Made by a program: the position numbers and the translations under genes
Part shown: positions 27,347-36,506 of the stretch, in pieces
Layout: every line of letters starts with the position of its first letter
How positions within the stretch are numbered: the first letter of the stretch is position 1
Notes under the pieces: generated by a model
The model's input: only the letters and a program-made list of their open reading frames with translations
Told to the model about the DNA's origin: nothing
Databases searched by the model: none
Assembly: GCF_022229005.1 (NCBI RefSeq)
Contig: NZ_JAKKFD010000002.1
Coordinates: 186,001 to 250,000 of the forward strand
Length of the DNA: 64,000 nt
Source: Micromonospora trifolii
GTDB lineage: Bacteria > Actinomycetota > Actinomycetes > Mycobacteriales > Micromonosporaceae
Direction: 5' to 3'

Positions 27347-28951
27347 ATGTCGGTGTCTCCCCGCCGGCTCCTCGCCGGAGCGTCCGCTCTGGCGACGCTG
27401 GCCGTCCTCTCCGTCAGCGCCTGTAGCGCCGGCGGCAGTGGTGGAAACGCGAACGGTACGGCCAAGACCCTCACCGTGAACACCTCGTTCGTGCTCAAGA
27501 CCCTCGACCCCGGCCGGGTCTACGAGGCCACCGGTCTGACCGCCGTGCACGCCCTCTACGACACCCTGCTCACCTTCAAGGGCTCGGACGTCGGTAAGCC
27601 GGTCCCCGCGCTGGCCGAGTCGTACCAGGCGTCGCCGGACGCCAAGACGTTCACCTTCAAGCTGCGGCAGGGCGTGACGTTCGCCGACGGCAGCCCGCTC
27701 ACCGCCGACGACGTCGTCTTCTCGCTCAACCGGCTGAAGAACATCAAGGGCAGCCCCGCGGTCACCGTCAGCGGCCTGACCGTCACCAAGACCGACGACA
27801 GCACAGTCGTGGTCGCCTCGGCCACCCCCGACCCGAACATCCCGGTGGTGCTGTCGATGCCGTCGACAGCGGTGCTCAACTCCAAGGTCGCCAAGGAGCA
27901 CGGCGCCCGCGACGGCGCCGACGCCGCCCAGGGCGACACCGCGCAGCAGTACCTGGACACCACCTCCGTCGGCAGCGGCCCGTACGTGCTGAAGTCCTAC
28001 GACCCCTCGTCGCAGGTGGTGTTGGAGGCCAACCCGAAGTACTGGGGCACGAAGCCGCAGTTCTCCCGGGTGGTGCTGCGCAACATGGACGTGCAGACCC
28101 AGAAGCTGACAATGCAGCGCGCCGAGGCCGCCGAGATCTCCCTGGACATCTCCGGCAAGCTCCTCGACGGACTGCCGGGCAGCCTGCAGACCTCCGGCGT
28201 ACAGGACACCGTCTACTTCCTCTTCCTCAACGCCGACCCGGGCGTCTCGGCGGTCACCTCGAACCCGAAGTTCAACCAGGCACTGCGCGCCGCCATCGAC
28301 TACCAGGGCATCGCCGCCCTGTACGGCAAGGGCGCCGCCCCCGGCGCCGGGCTGGTCGCGCCCGCCTTCCCGGGCGCGCTGCCGGCCGGCGAGGAGTCCA
28401 AGCGGGACGTAGCCAAGGCCAAGGCGCTGCTCACCGAGGCCGGCCTGACCAACCCGACGGTGAAGTTCACCTACCCGGCCATCACCTACAAGGGTGTGGA
28501 CCTCGGCACTGTGGCCACCAAGGTGCAGGGCGACGCCGCCGAGGCCGGCATCAAGCTGGAGCTCAACCCGCAGCCGCTCACCACGTTCCTCGACGAGATG
28601 CGCGGCGGGAAGTCACCCCTCGGATTCACCCCGCAGAGCCTGAACTACCCGGTAGCCGACTCACTGATCAACAACATGGCGCCGGGCCAGGCGACCGCGC
28701 TGCGCTCCGGCTGGACTGTCGAGCGGGCCGACCCGGCCGTGGTGGCCGCCGGCAAGAAGGTCACCGCGACCCTCGACCTGGCCGGCCGGGCCACCGCCAT
28801 GCAGGAGTGGCAGCGGCTGATGAACGCGTCCTCGCCGTACCTCGTGCTGGCCAGCAACTCCTCCATCGTCGTGGCGACCACGGACCTGACCGGGGCGGAC
28901 TACACCGCCGCCGGTTGGCAGGTGGACGTCGCCGCGGTCGGCCGCAAGTAG
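27347..28951 (+). CDS. Oligopeptide-type ABC transporter substrate-binding lipoprotein
   Basis: 534 aa from ATG 27347, with GGTAGGA upstream. Lipoprotein signal with lipobox LSVSAC. The body is a family 5 solute-binding protein (SBP_bac_5): FTFKLRQGVTFADGSPLTADDVVFSLNRL (~residues 99-130) and YVLKSYDPSSQVVLEANPKYWG. It captures a peptide-like or other medium-sized substrate for the downstream permeases. First gene of the long operon ending at 37495. Confidence 0.92.
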   Translation: MSVSPRRLLAGASALATLAVLSVSACSAGGSGGNANGTAKTLTVNTSFVLKTLDPGRVYEATGLTAVHALYDTLLTFKGSDVGKPVPALAESYQASPDAKTFTFKLRQGVTFADGSPLTADDVVFSLNRLKNIKGSPAVTVSGLTVTKTDDSTVVVASATPDPNIPVVLSMPSTAVLNSKVAKEHGARDGADAAQGDTAQQYLDTTSVGSGPYVLKSYDPSSQVVLEANPKYWGTKPQFSRVVLRNMDVQTQKLTMQRAEAAEISLDISGKLLDGLPGSLQTSGVQDTVYFLFLNADPGVSAVTSNPKFNQALRAAIDYQGIAALYGKGAAPGAGLVAPAFPGALPAGEESKRDVAKAKALLTEAGLTNPTVKFTYPAITYKGVDLGTVATKVQGDAAEAGIKLELNPQPLTTFLDEMRGGKSPLGFTPQSLNYPVADSLINNMAPGQATALRSGWTVERADPAVVAAGKKVTATLDLAGRATAMQEWQRLMNASSPYLVLASNSSIVVATTDLTGADYTAAGWQVDVAAVGRK

Positions 28952-28961
28952 TCCCGACGAC

Positions 28962-30047
28962 ATGACGACAGTCCACGACGGTGAGCCGGGCGCGGTCGCC
29001 ACGACCGCGTCCCGGCCCCGGGGTGCCCACCCGCTGCTGACCTTCCTGGCCAAGCGGGTGGCGGTCACCGCCGGCCTGCTGCTCGGCGTCACTGTGGTGA
29101 CGTTCGGTCTGGTCAACGTGGTCCCCGGTGACCCGGTCACCGCCAACCTCTCCGACCAGGCGCTCAACGACCCCGCCGCGGTGGCCGCCTTCCGCGAGAA
29201 GTGGGGCCTGGACCAGCCACTCTGGGCCCAGTACCTGCACTACCTGGGCAATCTGCTGCACGGCGACCTCGGCCACTCCCAGCAGACCGGGCGGGCCGTC
29301 CTGGACGACCTGCTGCACTACGTGCCGGCGACCCTGGAACTGGCCCTGCCGAGCATGGTGCTGGCGCTGCTCATCGGCACCGGGGTCGGCATGCTCGCGG
29401 CGGTCCGCAACGGCCGGCTCACCGACCAACTGGTCCGGGTCGGCGCCCTGCTCGGGCTCTCCACCCCGCCGTTCTGGCTGTCCCTGGTCGTGCTCTACGT
29501 CTTCTTCTACCAGCTCGGCCTGGCCCCCAGCGGCGGGCGACTCTCCACGGACTTCAGCCCGCCGCCCACCGTCACCGGCATGTACACGGTCGACGGGGCG
29601 CTCGCCGGGCAGTGGGACGTCGCCTGGGACGCCGCCCAGCACCTGTCCCTGCCGGTACTCGTGCCGACCTCGCTGACGGTGGCGATGCTGGTCCGCTTCG
29701 TCCGCTCGGCGATGCTCGAGGTGCTCCAGCAGGACTACATCCGGGCCGCGTACGCCAAGGGTCTGCCGACCCGGGTGGTGCTGCGCCGGCACCTGCTGCG
29801 CGCCGGCCTCGTCCCGGTGGTCACCGTCTCCGGCCTGGCGTTCGCCTCGCTGCTCTCCGGGACGGTGCTGGTCGAGAGCATCTTCGGCTGGCCCGGCGTC
29901 GGCCAGTACGCGTACCGCAGCGCCACGGCGCTGGACCTGCCCGCGATCCTCGGCGTCAGCCTCTTCGTGGCACTGGTCTACACGCTGGTCAACCTGACCG
30001 TCGACCTGCTGTACGGGCTCATCGATCCGAGGATCCGGTTGTCATGA
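28962..30047 (+). CDS. Dipeptide/oligopeptide ABC transporter permease (DppB type)
   Basis: 361 aa membrane permease. The N-terminal segment LTFLAKRVAVTAGLLLGVTVVTFGLVNVVPGDP is the standard DppB/OppB start, and the EAA-type loop lies at YIRAAYAKGLPTRVVLRRHLLRAGL. Six transmembrane helices. The stop overlaps the next permease start (ATGA). It forms the membrane channel with the DppC-like protein. Confidence 0.92.
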   Translation: MTTVHDGEPGAVATTASRPRGAHPLLTFLAKRVAVTAGLLLGVTVVTFGLVNVVPGDPVTANLSDQALNDPAAVAAFREKWGLDQPLWAQYLHYLGNLLHGDLGHSQQTGRAVLDDLLHYVPATLELALPSMVLALLIGTGVGMLAAVRNGRLTDQLVRVGALLGLSTPPFWLSLVVLYVFFYQLGLAPSGGRLSTDFSPPPTVTGMYTVDGALAGQWDVAWDAAQHLSLPVLVPTSLTVAMLVRFVRSAMLEVLQQDYIRAAYAKGLPTRVVLRRHLLRAGLVPVVTVSGLAFASLLSGTVLVESIFGWPGVGQYAYRSATALDLPAILGVSLFVALVYTLVNLTVDLLYGLIDPRIRLS

Positions 30048-30943
30048 CGACACTTGCAGACCCGAAGGCGGAGCGTGCCCTGGGCCGACGCCGCTGGCTC
30101 GGCCGACTGCGTGGCGGCCCGGCCGGCCGACCGGTCTGGCGTCAGCCGATCACAGTGGTGGCGTTGGTCATCCTCGGTGGATGGTTGCTGCTGGCGTTGC
30201 TCGCCGACGTCCTCGCACCGTACGACCCGCTGGCGCAGAGCGCCGACACGTACGCGTCGCCCTCCGGGGCGCACTGGTTCGGCACCGACTCGCTCGGCCG
30301 CGACATCCTCAGCCGGGTCATCCACGGCGCTCGTCTGTCCATCCCGCTGGCCCTGGCCATCGTCTCGCTGGCCCTGCTGGTCGGCGGGCTGCTCGGGCTG
30401 GTCGCCGGATACGTCGGCCGGTTCGTCGACGAGGCGCTGATGCGCCTGACCGACCTGGTGTTCGCGTTTCCGCAGATCATCCTGGCCATGGCGGTGACGG
30501 CGGCGTTCGGCCCGAACACCCGCAACGCCGTGCTGGCCCTGGTCATCGTCTCGTGGCCGGTCTACGCCCGGGTCATCCGCAGCGCCGTGCTGAGCATGCG
30601 CGGCGACGACTACCTCAACGCCGCCCGCCTGCTCGGCGTCGGGCCGATCCGGGCGTTGCGCCGCGACGTGCTGCCCAACAGCATCGGCCCGGCGATCGTG
30701 CTGGCCACCCTGGAGCTGGGCAACGCGGTGCTGCTGCTCGCCGCCCTGTCGTTCCTCGGCCTGGGCCCGCGCCCACCGGCCGCCGAGTGGGGCTCGATGG
30801 TGGCCCTCGGCGCGCAGGACCTGTCGATGTGGTGGGTCAGCGTGTTCCCCGGCCTCGCCATCCTCACCGTGGTGATGGCCTTCAACGTGCTCGGCGACGC
30901 GCTGCGCGACCGGCTCGACCCCCGCTACACGAAGGGACGCTGA
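30044..30943 (+). CDS. Dipeptide/oligopeptide ABC transporter permease (DppC type)
   Basis: 299 aa from ATG 30044, overlapping the previous stop by 4 nt. DppC/OppC signature: HWFGTDSLGRDILSRVIHGARLSIPLAL after the first helix, and EAA loop YLNAARLLGVGPIRALRRDVLPNSIGPAI. Partner permease of the upstream gene. Confidence 0.92.
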   Translation: MTTLADPKAERALGRRRWLGRLRGGPAGRPVWRQPITVVALVILGGWLLLALLADVLAPYDPLAQSADTYASPSGAHWFGTDSLGRDILSRVIHGARLSIPLALAIVSLALLVGGLLGLVAGYVGRFVDEALMRLTDLVFAFPQIILAMAVTAAFGPNTRNAVLALVIVSWPVYARVIRSAVLSMRGDDYLNAARLLGVGPIRALRRDVLPNSIGPAIVLATLELGNAVLLLAALSFLGLGPRPPAAEWGSMVALGAQDLSMWWVSVFPGLAILTVVMAFNVLGDALRDRLDPRYTKGR

Positions 30944-30944
30944 G

Positions 30945-31922
30945 GTGGCACCCCTGCTCGACGTCGACTCCCTGGCCGTCACACTGCCCTCACCGCGTGG
31001 CCCGCTGCCGATCCTGCACGACGTGTCGTTGACAGTCGACGAAGGTGAGCTGGTCGGCATCGCGGGGGAGAGCGGCTGCGGCAAGAGCCTCACCGCGCAG
31101 ACCCTGCTCGGGTTGCTGCCCCCGGGGGCGGCGGTCACCGGCTCGGCCCGGTACGCCGGCACCGAACTGCTGGGCCTGGACGCCCGGGGCTGGCAGCGGG
31201 TCCGTGGCGCCGGCATCGCCATGGTCTTCCAGGACCCGAGCGCGGCCCTGCACCCCATGCTCACTGTGGGGCGGCAGCTCACCGAACACATGCGGGTGCA
31301 CCTGCGAATGGACCGTCGAGCTGCCGGCCGGCGCGCGGTGGAGCTGCTCGACCAGGTTCGCATCCCGGACCCGGAGCGGGCGCTGCGGGCGTACCCGCAC
31401 CAGTTCTCCGGTGGGATGCGGCAGCGGGTGGCCATCGCCATCGCGCTGGCCGCCCGGCCCCGACTGCTGATCGCCGACGAACCGACGACAGCCCTCGACG
31501 TCACAGTGCAGGCCGGCATTCTCGCCCTGCTGGAACGGCTGCGCGCCGAGACCGGGCTGGCCGTCGCGTTCATCACCCACGACCTCGGGGTGCTCAGCGC
31601 CCTCACCACCCGTGGCTACATCTTCTACGCCGGGCGGGTCGTCGAGACCGGCCCGACGGGCAGCCTGCTCACCGCCCCCACCCACCCGTACACGGCCGCG
31701 TTGCTCGGCGCCCGACCGCACGGCACCCAGAGCGGCGGGACGTTGCGGCCCATCCCGGGCGCCCCGCCGGCACCCGGCGAGGCACCGCCGGGCTGCCCGT
31801 TCCAACCCCGATGCGGGTACGCCGAACCGTCCTGCGGCGAGGCCCCGCCCCCGCTCACCCCCGCCGGAGCCGACCGGTCGGTGGCCTGCGTGGTCCGTCC
31901 GCACCTGGAGGTGGCCGCGTGA
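30945..31922 (+). CDS. Oligopeptide ABC transporter ATP-binding protein (DppD type)
   Basis: 325 aa, GTG start 1 bp after the previous stop. Walker A GESGCGKSLT, signature FSGGMRQRVAIAIAL, Walker B LLIADEPTTALD, H-loop in FITHDLG, and the C-terminal Cys-containing oligo_HPY tail (GCPFQPRCGYAEPSC) typical of peptide-transport ATPases, which can bind an iron-sulfur cluster. Energises the importer together with the next gene. Confidence 0.92.
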   Translation: MAPLLDVDSLAVTLPSPRGPLPILHDVSLTVDEGELVGIAGESGCGKSLTAQTLLGLLPPGAAVTGSARYAGTELLGLDARGWQRVRGAGIAMVFQDPSAALHPMLTVGRQLTEHMRVHLRMDRRAAGRRAVELLDQVRIPDPERALRAYPHQFSGGMRQRVAIAIALAARPRLLIADEPTTALDVTVQAGILALLERLRAETGLAVAFITHDLGVLSALTTRGYIFYAGRVVETGPTGSLLTAPTHPYTAALLGARPHGTQSGGTLRPIPGAPPAPGEAPPGCPFQPRCGYAEPSCGEAPPPLTPAGADRSVACVVRPHLEVAA

Positions 31923-32896
31923 ACACCCCCGCGCCCGCGCGACTGTCCTTCACCGACGTCGAGGTCGAGTACCGCTCCCGAGGGCGTGGCCGGGTGCGGG
32001 CCGTCGCCGGGGTCAGCCTGGAGGTGTCGCCCGGCCAGATCGTCGGGCTGGTCGGCGAGTCCGGGTGCGGCAAATCGACACTGGCCCGCGTCGCGGTCGG
32101 GCTCAGCGCCCCGAGCGCCGGCACCGTCGAGTACGCCGGCCGACCGGTCACCCCGCTGGGCTGGCGACCCCGCTCCGGCGCCGAGGTCGGCCTCCAGATG
32201 GTCTTTCAGAACCCGTACGCCTCGCTGAACCCGCGGCGCACCATCGGCTCCCAGCTCCTCGACGGCGTGCCGGCCGCGGTCACCGGGTCGGCCCGCCGAG
32301 CCCGGGTGCACGAGCTGCTCGAACGGGTGGCCATGCCGAGCAGCGCCGCCCAGCGGTATCCGCACCAGTTCTCCGGCGGTCAGCGGCAACGCCTGGCGAT
32401 CGCCCGCGCGCTCGCCCCCGAACCCCGGATGATCATCGCGGACGAGCCGGTCACCGCGCTGGACGCCTCCTCCCAGGCCCAGGTGGTCAACCTGCTCGTC
32501 GGGCTGGTCCGCGACCTCGACATGGGCATGCTCTTCATCAGCCACGACCTGGCGCTGGTGCACGAGATCGCCGACGTGACCGCCGTGATGTACCTGGGCC
32601 GGATCGTCGAGTCCGCACCCACCCGCGAGCTGTGGCGCGAGCCCCGACACCCGTACACCCGGGCGTTGATCGACGCGGTGCCGCAGATCGGGCTCACCCC
32701 GCGCCTGCCCGCCATCCTCGCCGGGGAGGTGCCCGACCCGGCCAACGCGCCCACCGGGTGCCGTTTCCGGCCCCGCTGCCCGCACGCGTTCGCGCCCTGC
32801 GGGGAGCAGCCGCCCACCGTGGACCTGGGCGGCCGCAGCGTCGCCTGCTGGCTCACCGACTCCGCAACGGCCCCGACCGCCGCGCGCTCACTCTGA
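31919..32896 (+). CDS. Oligopeptide ABC transporter ATP-binding protein (DppF type)
   Basis: 325 aa, GTG start overlapping the previous stop (GTGA). Walker A GESGCGKST, signature FSGGQRQRLAIARAL, Walker B MIIADEPVTALD, and the oligo_HPY tail GCRFRPRCPHAFAPC. Second ATPase of the importer; with the lipoprotein and two permeases the system is complete. Confidence 0.92.
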   Translation: MNTPAPARLSFTDVEVEYRSRGRGRVRAVAGVSLEVSPGQIVGLVGESGCGKSTLARVAVGLSAPSAGTVEYAGRPVTPLGWRPRSGAEVGLQMVFQNPYASLNPRRTIGSQLLDGVPAAVTGSARRARVHELLERVAMPSSAAQRYPHQFSGGQRQRLAIARALAPEPRMIIADEPVTALDASSQAQVVNLLVGLVRDLDMGMLFISHDLALVHEIADVTAVMYLGRIVESAPTRELWREPRHPYTRALIDAVPQIGLTPRLPAILAGEVPDPANAPTGCRFRPRCPHAFAPCGEQPPTVDLGGRSVACWLTDSATAPTAARSL

Positions 32897-32905
32897 GGAC
32901 GTCCC

Positions 32906-34144
32906 ATGCGCATGCCCACCGAACAGGTACTGGTCAACCTCGCCCTCTACGACGGTGTCCAGGACGCCCTCCAACCGGATCGCGGCATCTGGATCGACGC
33001 CGACGGGATGATCCGTGCCGTCGGTCAGGTCGACGACGTCCTCGCCGAGGCCGGAGCGGCCCGGGTGGTCGACCTGGGCGGCGAGCACGTCATGCCGGGT
33101 CTGACCAACATGCACGTCCACCTCTCGCTGGGGCTGCCCGGCCACCTCGCCGACACCGTGCACAGCGCGAACCTGGCCGAGCTGGTGCTGCTGATGGCCG
33201 ACTCGGCCCGGCGCACCCTGCACTCCGGTGTCACCACCGCCCGCCTCGTCGGGGAGAGCCGGTACGCCGACTTCGCCCTGCGCCGGGGGATCGAGGCCGG
33301 CGCTGTCGACGGCCCGCGCATCTTCACGGCGGGGCACGCGCTCTGCTGCACCGGCGGGCATGGCTGGGAGGCCGACGCCCTGGAGGCCGACGGCGCGGAC
33401 GGGTTCCGTCGGGCCACCCGCGAACAGCTCCGCGCCGGAGCCGACCTGATCAAGGTCTGCATCTCCGGCGGGATCGCCGGCCAGCACGAGGCGATCGACA
33501 CCCCGCAGCTGCTCGACGACGAGATGGCAGCGGTCATCCGCGTCGCGCACGACTGGGGGCGCAAGGTCACCGCGCACGCCGGCCCGGCCGACTCGGTCCG
33601 CCGCGCCGTCGAGCTGGGCCTCGACTGCGTCGAGCACGGGTACGAGCTGACCGACGACGTCACCCGGCTGATGGCCGAGCGGGGTGTCTGGTACGTGCCG
33701 ACGATCGTGGTGAGCCGGTGCGAGCAGTTCTTCCGCGACTCCGGGGTGCCCGGCTGGTTGATGGACCGTGCCCTCGCGGCCGGCCCCCGGCACTGGGAGA
33801 GCCTTCAGCACGCCATCCGCAACGGCGTGCCGATCGCCCTGGGCAGCGACATGCCCCCGCACGCCGGCTACGACGAGACCACAGCGACCATCCGTGAGCT
33901 GGAGTTCATGGTGGACGCGGGGATGCCCGTCGCGGACGCGCTCAAGGCCGCGACCACCCGCCCCGCGCAGTGGCTGGGTCGCGCCGACACCCTCGGCGCC
34001 GTCGAGGTCGGCAAGCACGCCGACCTGCTGGTGCTGCGTGACGACCCGACCCGCTCGGTCTCCGCGTTGCGCACCCTGCACGCGGTGATGAAGGGCGGGG
34101 TGGCGTACCGCGACGACCACGGCCGGCTCGGCGTACCGCGATGA
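32906..34144 (+). CDS. Amidohydrolase family protein (imidazolonepropionase/prolidase-like)
   Basis: 412 aa. Metal-dependent amidohydrolase barrel: HxH in MPGLTNMHVHLSLG (~residue 68), probable carboxylated Lys in DLIKVCISGG, metal-binding His in HAGP and EHGYEL, and catalytic Asp in GSDMPPHAG. It likely cleaves an amide or cyclic amide of the imported compound in the cytoplasm. Nine bp after the ATPase gene; its stop overlaps the next start (ATGA). Confidence 0.88.
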   Translation: MRMPTEQVLVNLALYDGVQDALQPDRGIWIDADGMIRAVGQVDDVLAEAGAARVVDLGGEHVMPGLTNMHVHLSLGLPGHLADTVHSANLAELVLLMADSARRTLHSGVTTARLVGESRYADFALRRGIEAGAVDGPRIFTAGHALCCTGGHGWEADALEADGADGFRRATREQLRAGADLIKVCISGGIAGQHEAIDTPQLLDDEMAAVIRVAHDWGRKVTAHAGPADSVRRAVELGLDCVEHGYELTDDVTRLMAERGVWYVPTIVVSRCEQFFRDSGVPGWLMDRALAAGPRHWESLQHAIRNGVPIALGSDMPPHAGYDETTATIRELEFMVDAGMPVADALKAATTRPAQWLGRADTLGAVEVGKHADLLVLRDDPTRSVSALRTLHAVMKGGVAYRDDHGRLGVPR

Positions 34145-35784
34145 GCAGCATCACCCGGGTCGCCAACGGGTACCTCGACGCGCTGGCCGAGCTGGACCCG
34201 CAGGCGGCCGAGGCGGCGGGGCGTACGCCTGTCTCGCACGTCCCGGATCTCTCGCCGGAGGGGTTCGACGCCCGCGCGGAGCTGGCCCGACGCACCGCGA
34301 CGGCCGCCGCCGCGGCGACAACGCACGACCCCGGCGAGCGGTCCCTGGCCGACGCCCTGCTCGACCGGCTGGCCAGTGAGGTCGACCTGTACGACGCGGG
34401 CTTCACCACCCGACTGCTCGCCCCACTGGCCACGCCGGTGCATCTGCTCCGGCAGGTCTTCGACAATCTGCCCCGGCAGACCGAGGACGACTGGGCGGTG
34501 GTCGCCGACCACCTGCACCAGGTGCCCGACGCCCTCGACCGGTACGCCGCGACGCTGCGCCGGTCGGTGCAGCAGGGACAACTGGTCGCCCGCCGCCAGG
34601 TGCTGGTGGTCGCCGACCAGTGCATCTCCTGGGTCACCGCCGACTTCTACCGGCGGTTGGTGGACGGTTGTCCCGACGGCCCGCTCACCGCCCGGCTGCA
34701 TCGGGGCGCGCGGCTGGCGACCGCCGCCACCGCCGGTTTCGCCGCGTTCCTCCGCGCCGAGCTGGCACCCGCCGCGTCCGAAGTGGACGGTGTCGGCGGC
34801 GACCTGTACCGGGTCACCGCCCGCAGTTTCCTCGGCGCGACAGTCGACCTCGACGAGGTGTACGCGTACGGCTGGGCGGAGCTGGCCCGCACCGCCGCCG
34901 AGCTGCGGACCGTCGCGGGCGAGCTGGGCCACTCGCGGGTGGCCGCCGCGCGGGCGGCCCTGGACGCCGACCCGGCCGGTCGGGTGGCGGCCGGGCCCGC
35001 CCTGGAGGAGTGGCTGCGCCAGCGCACCGAGCAGCTGACCGACGCCCTCGACGGCACCCACTTCGACATCCCGTCCGCCACCCGCCGGGTGGTGTGCCGG
35101 ATCAGCCCCGCCACGTCCGGGGTCATGTACTACACGCCCCCCGACCCGGCGCTGACGCGTCCCGGCGCGATCTGGTGGTCGGTGCCCACCGGCGAGTCGA
35201 CAGTGCCGGTGTGGCGACACGTCGGCACGCTCTGCCACGAAGGGCTGCCCGGCCACCACCTCCAGCACGCCGTCACCCTCACCACCGCCGCCCTGCACCC
35301 ATGGCAGCGCACCCTCTGCCAGGTGCACGGGTACGCCGAGGGGTGGGCGCACTACGCCGAGCGCCTCGCCGACGAGATCGGCCTGTACGCCGACCCGGCC
35401 GAGCGGCTCGGCATGCTCGACGGTCAGCTGTGGCGGGCCGCCCGGGTGGTCATCGACCTGGGTCTGCACCTCGGGCTGCCGATCCCCGCCGGTAATGGCT
35501 TCACCGAGGAACGCCGCTGGACGCCGGCGCTCGCGGTGGACGTCCTCACCCGGGTCGCCGGCCTGGACGCCGAGACCGCGCGCTTCGAGGTCGACAGGTA
35601 TCTCGGCTGGCCGGCGCAGGCCCTGGCCTTCAAGGTCGGCGCACGGCTGTGGCAGCAGGCCCGCCGGGACGCCGAGCGCCGCGAGGGTGCGGCCTTCGAC
35701 CGGAAACGCTTCCACCACACCGCGTTGGCGCTCGGACCCATGGGACTGGATCCGCTCCGCGCCCGACTGGCCGACCTGCCCTGA
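34141..35784 (+). CDS. DUF885 family putative metallo-hydrolase
   Basis: 547 aa, full length for DUF885. The active-site-like motif HEGLPGHHLQ is at residues 366-375, followed by a candidate third metal ligand in YAEGWAHYAE (Glu400), resembling the M32-like peptidase arrangement. Cytoplasmic, no signal. Presumably hydrolyses a peptide or ester intermediate. ATG overlaps the amidohydrolase stop. Confidence 0.85.
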   Translation: MSSITRVANGYLDALAELDPQAAEAAGRTPVSHVPDLSPEGFDARAELARRTATAAAAATTHDPGERSLADALLDRLASEVDLYDAGFTTRLLAPLATPVHLLRQVFDNLPRQTEDDWAVVADHLHQVPDALDRYAATLRRSVQQGQLVARRQVLVVADQCISWVTADFYRRLVDGCPDGPLTARLHRGARLATAATAGFAAFLRAELAPAASEVDGVGGDLYRVTARSFLGATVDLDEVYAYGWAELARTAAELRTVAGELGHSRVAAARAALDADPAGRVAAGPALEEWLRQRTEQLTDALDGTHFDIPSATRRVVCRISPATSGVMYYTPPDPALTRPGAIWWSVPTGESTVPVWRHVGTLCHEGLPGHHLQHAVTLTTAALHPWQRTLCQVHGYAEGWAHYAERLADEIGLYADPAERLGMLDGQLWRAARVVIDLGLHLGLPIPAGNGFTEERRWTPALAVDVLTRVAGLDAETARFEVDRYLGWPAQALAFKVGARLWQQARRDAERREGAAFDRKRFHHTALALGPMGLDPLRARLADLP

Positions 35785-35811
35785 CCCAGCACCGATCGGA
35801 AGTGACAGCCG

Positions 35812-36183
35812 ATGAGCGATGAGCTCCGCACCACCATCACCGACCTGTACCGGTCCCTCGGCGACCGGCAGGCCTTCGACGCGCACCTGCACCCCGACCT
35901 GACGTTCTGGGAGTCCGACGCCGACGGCCTGCTCTCCGGCCTGCCCGCGCTCGACGACCTGCGGGACCGGCGGGCGACCCTGGCGACGGGGTCGGCGCCG
36001 ATCTCGGTGGCGCCGGAGGACCTGCACGCCGACGCCTGGGGCGACACCGGTCTGGTCCGCTACGTGCTGCGGGCCCGCTTCGCCGACACCCGGGCGGACG
36101 AGTGTTTCCGGGTGACCGACGTCCTGCGCCGCGAGGATGGCTCCTGGCGCATCGTGCACCACCACGCGGAGGCCGTGCGATGA
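35812..36183 (+). CDS. SnoaL/NTF2-like (DUF4440-type) small protein
   Basis: 123 aa, an alpha+beta cone-type fold judged from the pattern LRTTITDLYRSLGDRQAFDAHLHPDLTFWESDADGL at the start and FRVTDVLRREDGSWRIVHHHAEAV at the end. Such proteins act as small isomerases, hydratases or accessory factors. The ATG lies 27 bp after DUF885, and its stop overlaps the next gene (ATGA). Confidence 0.75.
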   Translation: MSDELRTTITDLYRSLGDRQAFDAHLHPDLTFWESDADGLLSGLPALDDLRDRRATLATGSAPISVAPEDLHADAWGDTGLVRYVLRARFADTRADECFRVTDVLRREDGSWRIVHHHAEAVR

Positions 36184-36506
36184 GCGCCGAGGAACCCACC
36201 ACCGACCTGTACGACCTGCGGGTCGTGGTGGAGCGGATCGAGGGCCGCTCGGTGTGCGGCCTGAAACCGGGCGACCACATCGACCTGACCGGCTCCAACC
36301 GGCTCACCCTCCCCGCCGGGGGGCACTTCTGCCTCTACGCCCTGGCGGCGTGCCTGCCGTTGCTGCCGGCGAAGCAGCGGGCGCTGGCCGAGGGTGACTG
36401 GATGGCCCGGGACAGCCACGTGGCCTGCCCGGACCCGGACGAGCGGCTCATCATGCGCATCGAACGGACCGGCCTTCAGCGCATCCCCACCGAGGAGCTG
36501 ACGTGA
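36180..36506 (+). CDS. TIGR04076 family small protein
   Basis: 108 aa from ATG 36180, overlapping the previous stop by 4 nt. Conserved features: VVERIEGRSVCGLKPGDHIDL, then HFCLYALAACLPLLPAKQRALAEGDWMARDSHVACPDPDERLIMRIER, matching the TIGR04076 family. Three conserved Cys residues suggest a metal or redox role, which is unproven. It links the hydrolases to the F420 enzyme in the same operon. Confidence 0.75.
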   Translation: MSAEEPTTDLYDLRVVVERIEGRSVCGLKPGDHIDLTGSNRLTLPAGGHFCLYALAACLPLLPAKQRALAEGDWMARDSHVACPDPDERLIMRIERTGLQRIPTEELT